From an uncultured Oscillospiraceae bacterium (lineage in GTDB: Bacteria > Bacillota > Clostridia > Oscillospirales > Acutalibacteraceae): DNA of 34,141 nucleotides. Below are positions 32,906 through 34,141 of the stretch, piece by piece. The position numbers and the translations under genes are program-made. The notes beneath the pieces were generated by a model. That model saw only the letters and a program-made list of their open reading frames with translations, had not been told where the DNA came from and made no database searches. The stretch lies in contig URED01000024.1 in assembly GCA_900546785.1 (NCBI GenBank), positions 1-34,141 of the forward strand. The letters are read 5' to 3'. Each line of letters begins with the position of its first letter. The first letter of the stretch is position 1.

Positions 32906-33946
32906 ATGAGATTTACCAGTCAAAATGATTTCTACGCTTCGTTACATTTGAGTTTCAGCGAAGACAAAAAGAAATTTCACGCATACACAAATCCAATGTC
33001 AAGTTGGGATAAAAGTATGCTTAATGTTATGGACAGCGTGTTCAATGAACTTAACAAATTTATTGAATACGATTTCAGATTTATTTCTGAGTATAAAAAA
33101 GAAATGAAATCAAATTATGAGCAGGTGTTGAATTTTAACATCAGCAATACGCAAGCTTTGGAATATTATCAAAATTATTTTTGTCTTGTACGTGGCATAG
33201 CAGAAGAAATGAAAAATGATATGCCTGTTATGGCAACAGCTCTTAAAATTTGCGCCGATGCAAACGAAACCATTGATAATTTTATCGCATTTGATTTTAT
33301 TTCTCCTATGGATGCTATGTGGGATGAGATAGAAGGTATCTTGATATTACAGCGAGACTTGTATATGAGATTTGAAGAGTTGAGCGAACTCCAGCTCAAA
33401 GCAGAGGACAGAAAAAATCTTCCGATTTTGGACAGGTTGGGAAATTTTAATGTTGAAACAGATATTCAATATATTAACGGAAAAGTTAACCAAACATATC
33501 TGGTAGAATCAGCGGAAGTGTTTTATTCTTTGCTTACAACTTATTACTTTGCATCAAAGCCGAATATTGCTCTGTGCAGAAACTGCAACAGATTTTTTGA
33601 GCCGAAAACAAAAAAGGTTACTCTGTACTGTGACAGAGTAACCGATAAAGGTATAACCTGCAAAAAACAGGGTGCGCTGTTAAAGCACAAACAACTTGTA
33701 GAAAGTGATGAGGTGCTGAAGAAATTCAATTCCGAGCGCCACAGAATTTACACTTATTCCCAGAGAGCAAAACTTGATGAATACGATTTTTTCGACGATT
33801 ACTATAACTGGCTTGATATTTTTGAGCCTAAGATTAACGATTACAAACAGGGCAAAGTTTCTAAAGATGAAATTTTAACCCTTCTTGAAGAGGAAAGCAA
33901 AAACTTTATTCCTTACAGCAAAGATAAACACGATACGGATTGGTAA
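32906..33946 (+). CDS. DUF6076-type protein with zinc-finger-like motif
   Basis: A 346-residue protein encoded divergently from the AAA ATPase. The N-terminal 200 residues are mostly helical, with no enzyme motif. At about 224 comes CRNCNRFF, then about 20 residues later YCDRV and ITCKKQG, a treble-clef-like Cys4 zinc site. The C-terminal end is acidic and helical. It resembles DUF6076-domain proteins of Clostridia integrative elements (recalled). Function unknown; DNA or RNA binding is possible. GAGGG lies six bases ahead of the ATG, and a promoter with a perfect palindrome lies about 90 bases upstream. Confidence 0.7.
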   Translation: MRFTSQNDFYASLHLSFSEDKKKFHAYTNPMSSWDKSMLNVMDSVFNELNKFIEYDFRFISEYKKEMKSNYEQVLNFNISNTQALEYYQNYFCLVRGIAEEMKNDMPVMATALKICADANETIDNFIAFDFISPMDAMWDEIEGILILQRDLYMRFEELSELQLKAEDRKNLPILDRLGNFNVETDIQYINGKVNQTYLVESAEVFYSLLTTYYFASKPNIALCRNCNRFFEPKTKKVTLYCDRVTDKGITCKKQGALLKHKQLVESDEVLKKFNSERHRIYTYSQRAKLDEYDFFDDYYNWLDIFEPKINDYKQGKVSKDEILTLLEEESKNFIPYSKDKHDTDW

Positions 33947-33984
33947 AGAAATTAAGATAGCGCCTTAAAGCGCGTTTGCTTTGT

Positions 33985-34014
33985 TTGAATATTAACATAT
34001 TCTCTCTTTATGAT
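33985..34014 (+). promoter_or_regulatory. Promoter-like sequence leading out of the window
   Basis: TTGAAT (33985-33990) and TATGAT (34009-34014) with 18 bases between. It follows the DUF6076-type gene by 40 bases. AAAGGAAAA occurs at 34044-34054, but no reading frame opens before the right edge, so the gene it serves would begin outside the window. Confidence 0.4.
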
Positions 34015-34141
34015 ATACTTAAATAAGGTAGTAATAGTCCCTACGAAAGGAAAATACGCTTTCTGTATAAACTTGTCTTGTTTCCAATAATTTGCATTAT
34101 GAGCAGTTTCAGGACGGAACAGTAAAATGCATTGAATATGA

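Larger units (their letters stand above)
28800..34141. mobile_element. Integrated element with serine recombinase (left part only)
   Basis: Composition and content change at the catalase junction. The element encodes, from the left, a serine recombinase, a 57-residue protein, a ribbon-helix-helix protein, a RepA-like AAA ATPase and, on the other strand, a DUF6076-type protein. A recombinase next to the junction is typical of serine-recombinase elements and phages of Clostridia. The ATPase suggests a replication module. No relaxase, capsid or resistance gene is visible before the window edge, so its class (conjugative, mobilisable or phage-like) is undecided. Confidence 0.75.

Noticed and set aside
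1..34141. tRNA, rRNA, CRISPR arrays
   Set aside because: No cloverleaf, rRNA signature or regular direct-repeat array was recognised in reading; the phased palindromes at 31272-31393 are only three sites and are not CRISPR repeats.

Overview
The window looks like the chromosome of an anaerobic, probably gut-associated Clostridia member (Oscillospirales-like). The evidence is the gene content (class I TrpRS of Firmicutes type, the YfmF/YfmH peptidase pair, CDP-glycerol transferases, a PadR plus HAAS-prefix membrane protein pair, a CotJC-type manganese catalase remnant), consensus AAGGAGG ribosome sites and -35/-10 promoters with 17-base spacing. This placement is inference from gene content; no rRNA or tRNA gene was recognised.

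Positions 1-22.7 kb are ordinary chromosome. A minus-strand operon runs glyA, two CDP-glycerol glycerophosphotransferase-family genes, a PLP aminotransferase and trpS, and ends at a strong terminator (1178-1210); a Gfo/Idh/MocA oxidoreductase lies beyond it. Upstream of glyA are a 230-base structured, repeat-like intergenic segment and two orphan immunity-type genes (SUFU-like and Imm11-like). The second overlaps the 3' end of an unannotated, start-less reading frame that may be a toxin relic. A second minus-strand operon carries yfmF, yfmH, lgt, folD and uppP (lipoprotein and cell-wall lipid steps plus one-carbon metabolism). Three small genes, a YfcE-like phosphoesterase, tcdA, cysK, a padR/HAAS pair with a clear operator, and a GH38-like/DUF5054 protein follow.

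From 22.7 to 28.8 kb the DNA is accessory, AT-richer and scarred. It holds a terminator hairpin, an 8-codon ORF with a perfect ribosome site, a decayed mobile-element regulator relic, and a 1003-residue SF1 helicase with a WYL-like N-terminus and a DUF2726-like nuclease C-terminus (a candidate defence gene). A small hypothetical gene, a truncated DUF4186 gene, an internally deleted IS3-type element, a 5'-truncated AraC regulator and a manganese catalase (CotJC-type) fragment follow.

From about 28.8 kb to the right edge lies the left part of an integrated element whose serine recombinase sits just inside the junction in the 3' part of the catalase gene. It carries a small gene, a ribbon-helix-helix protein preceded by three evenly spaced TGGTACCA-type palindromes, a RepA-like AAA ATPase and a DUF6076-type protein with its own operator-bearing promoter. 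The far end of the element lies outside the window.
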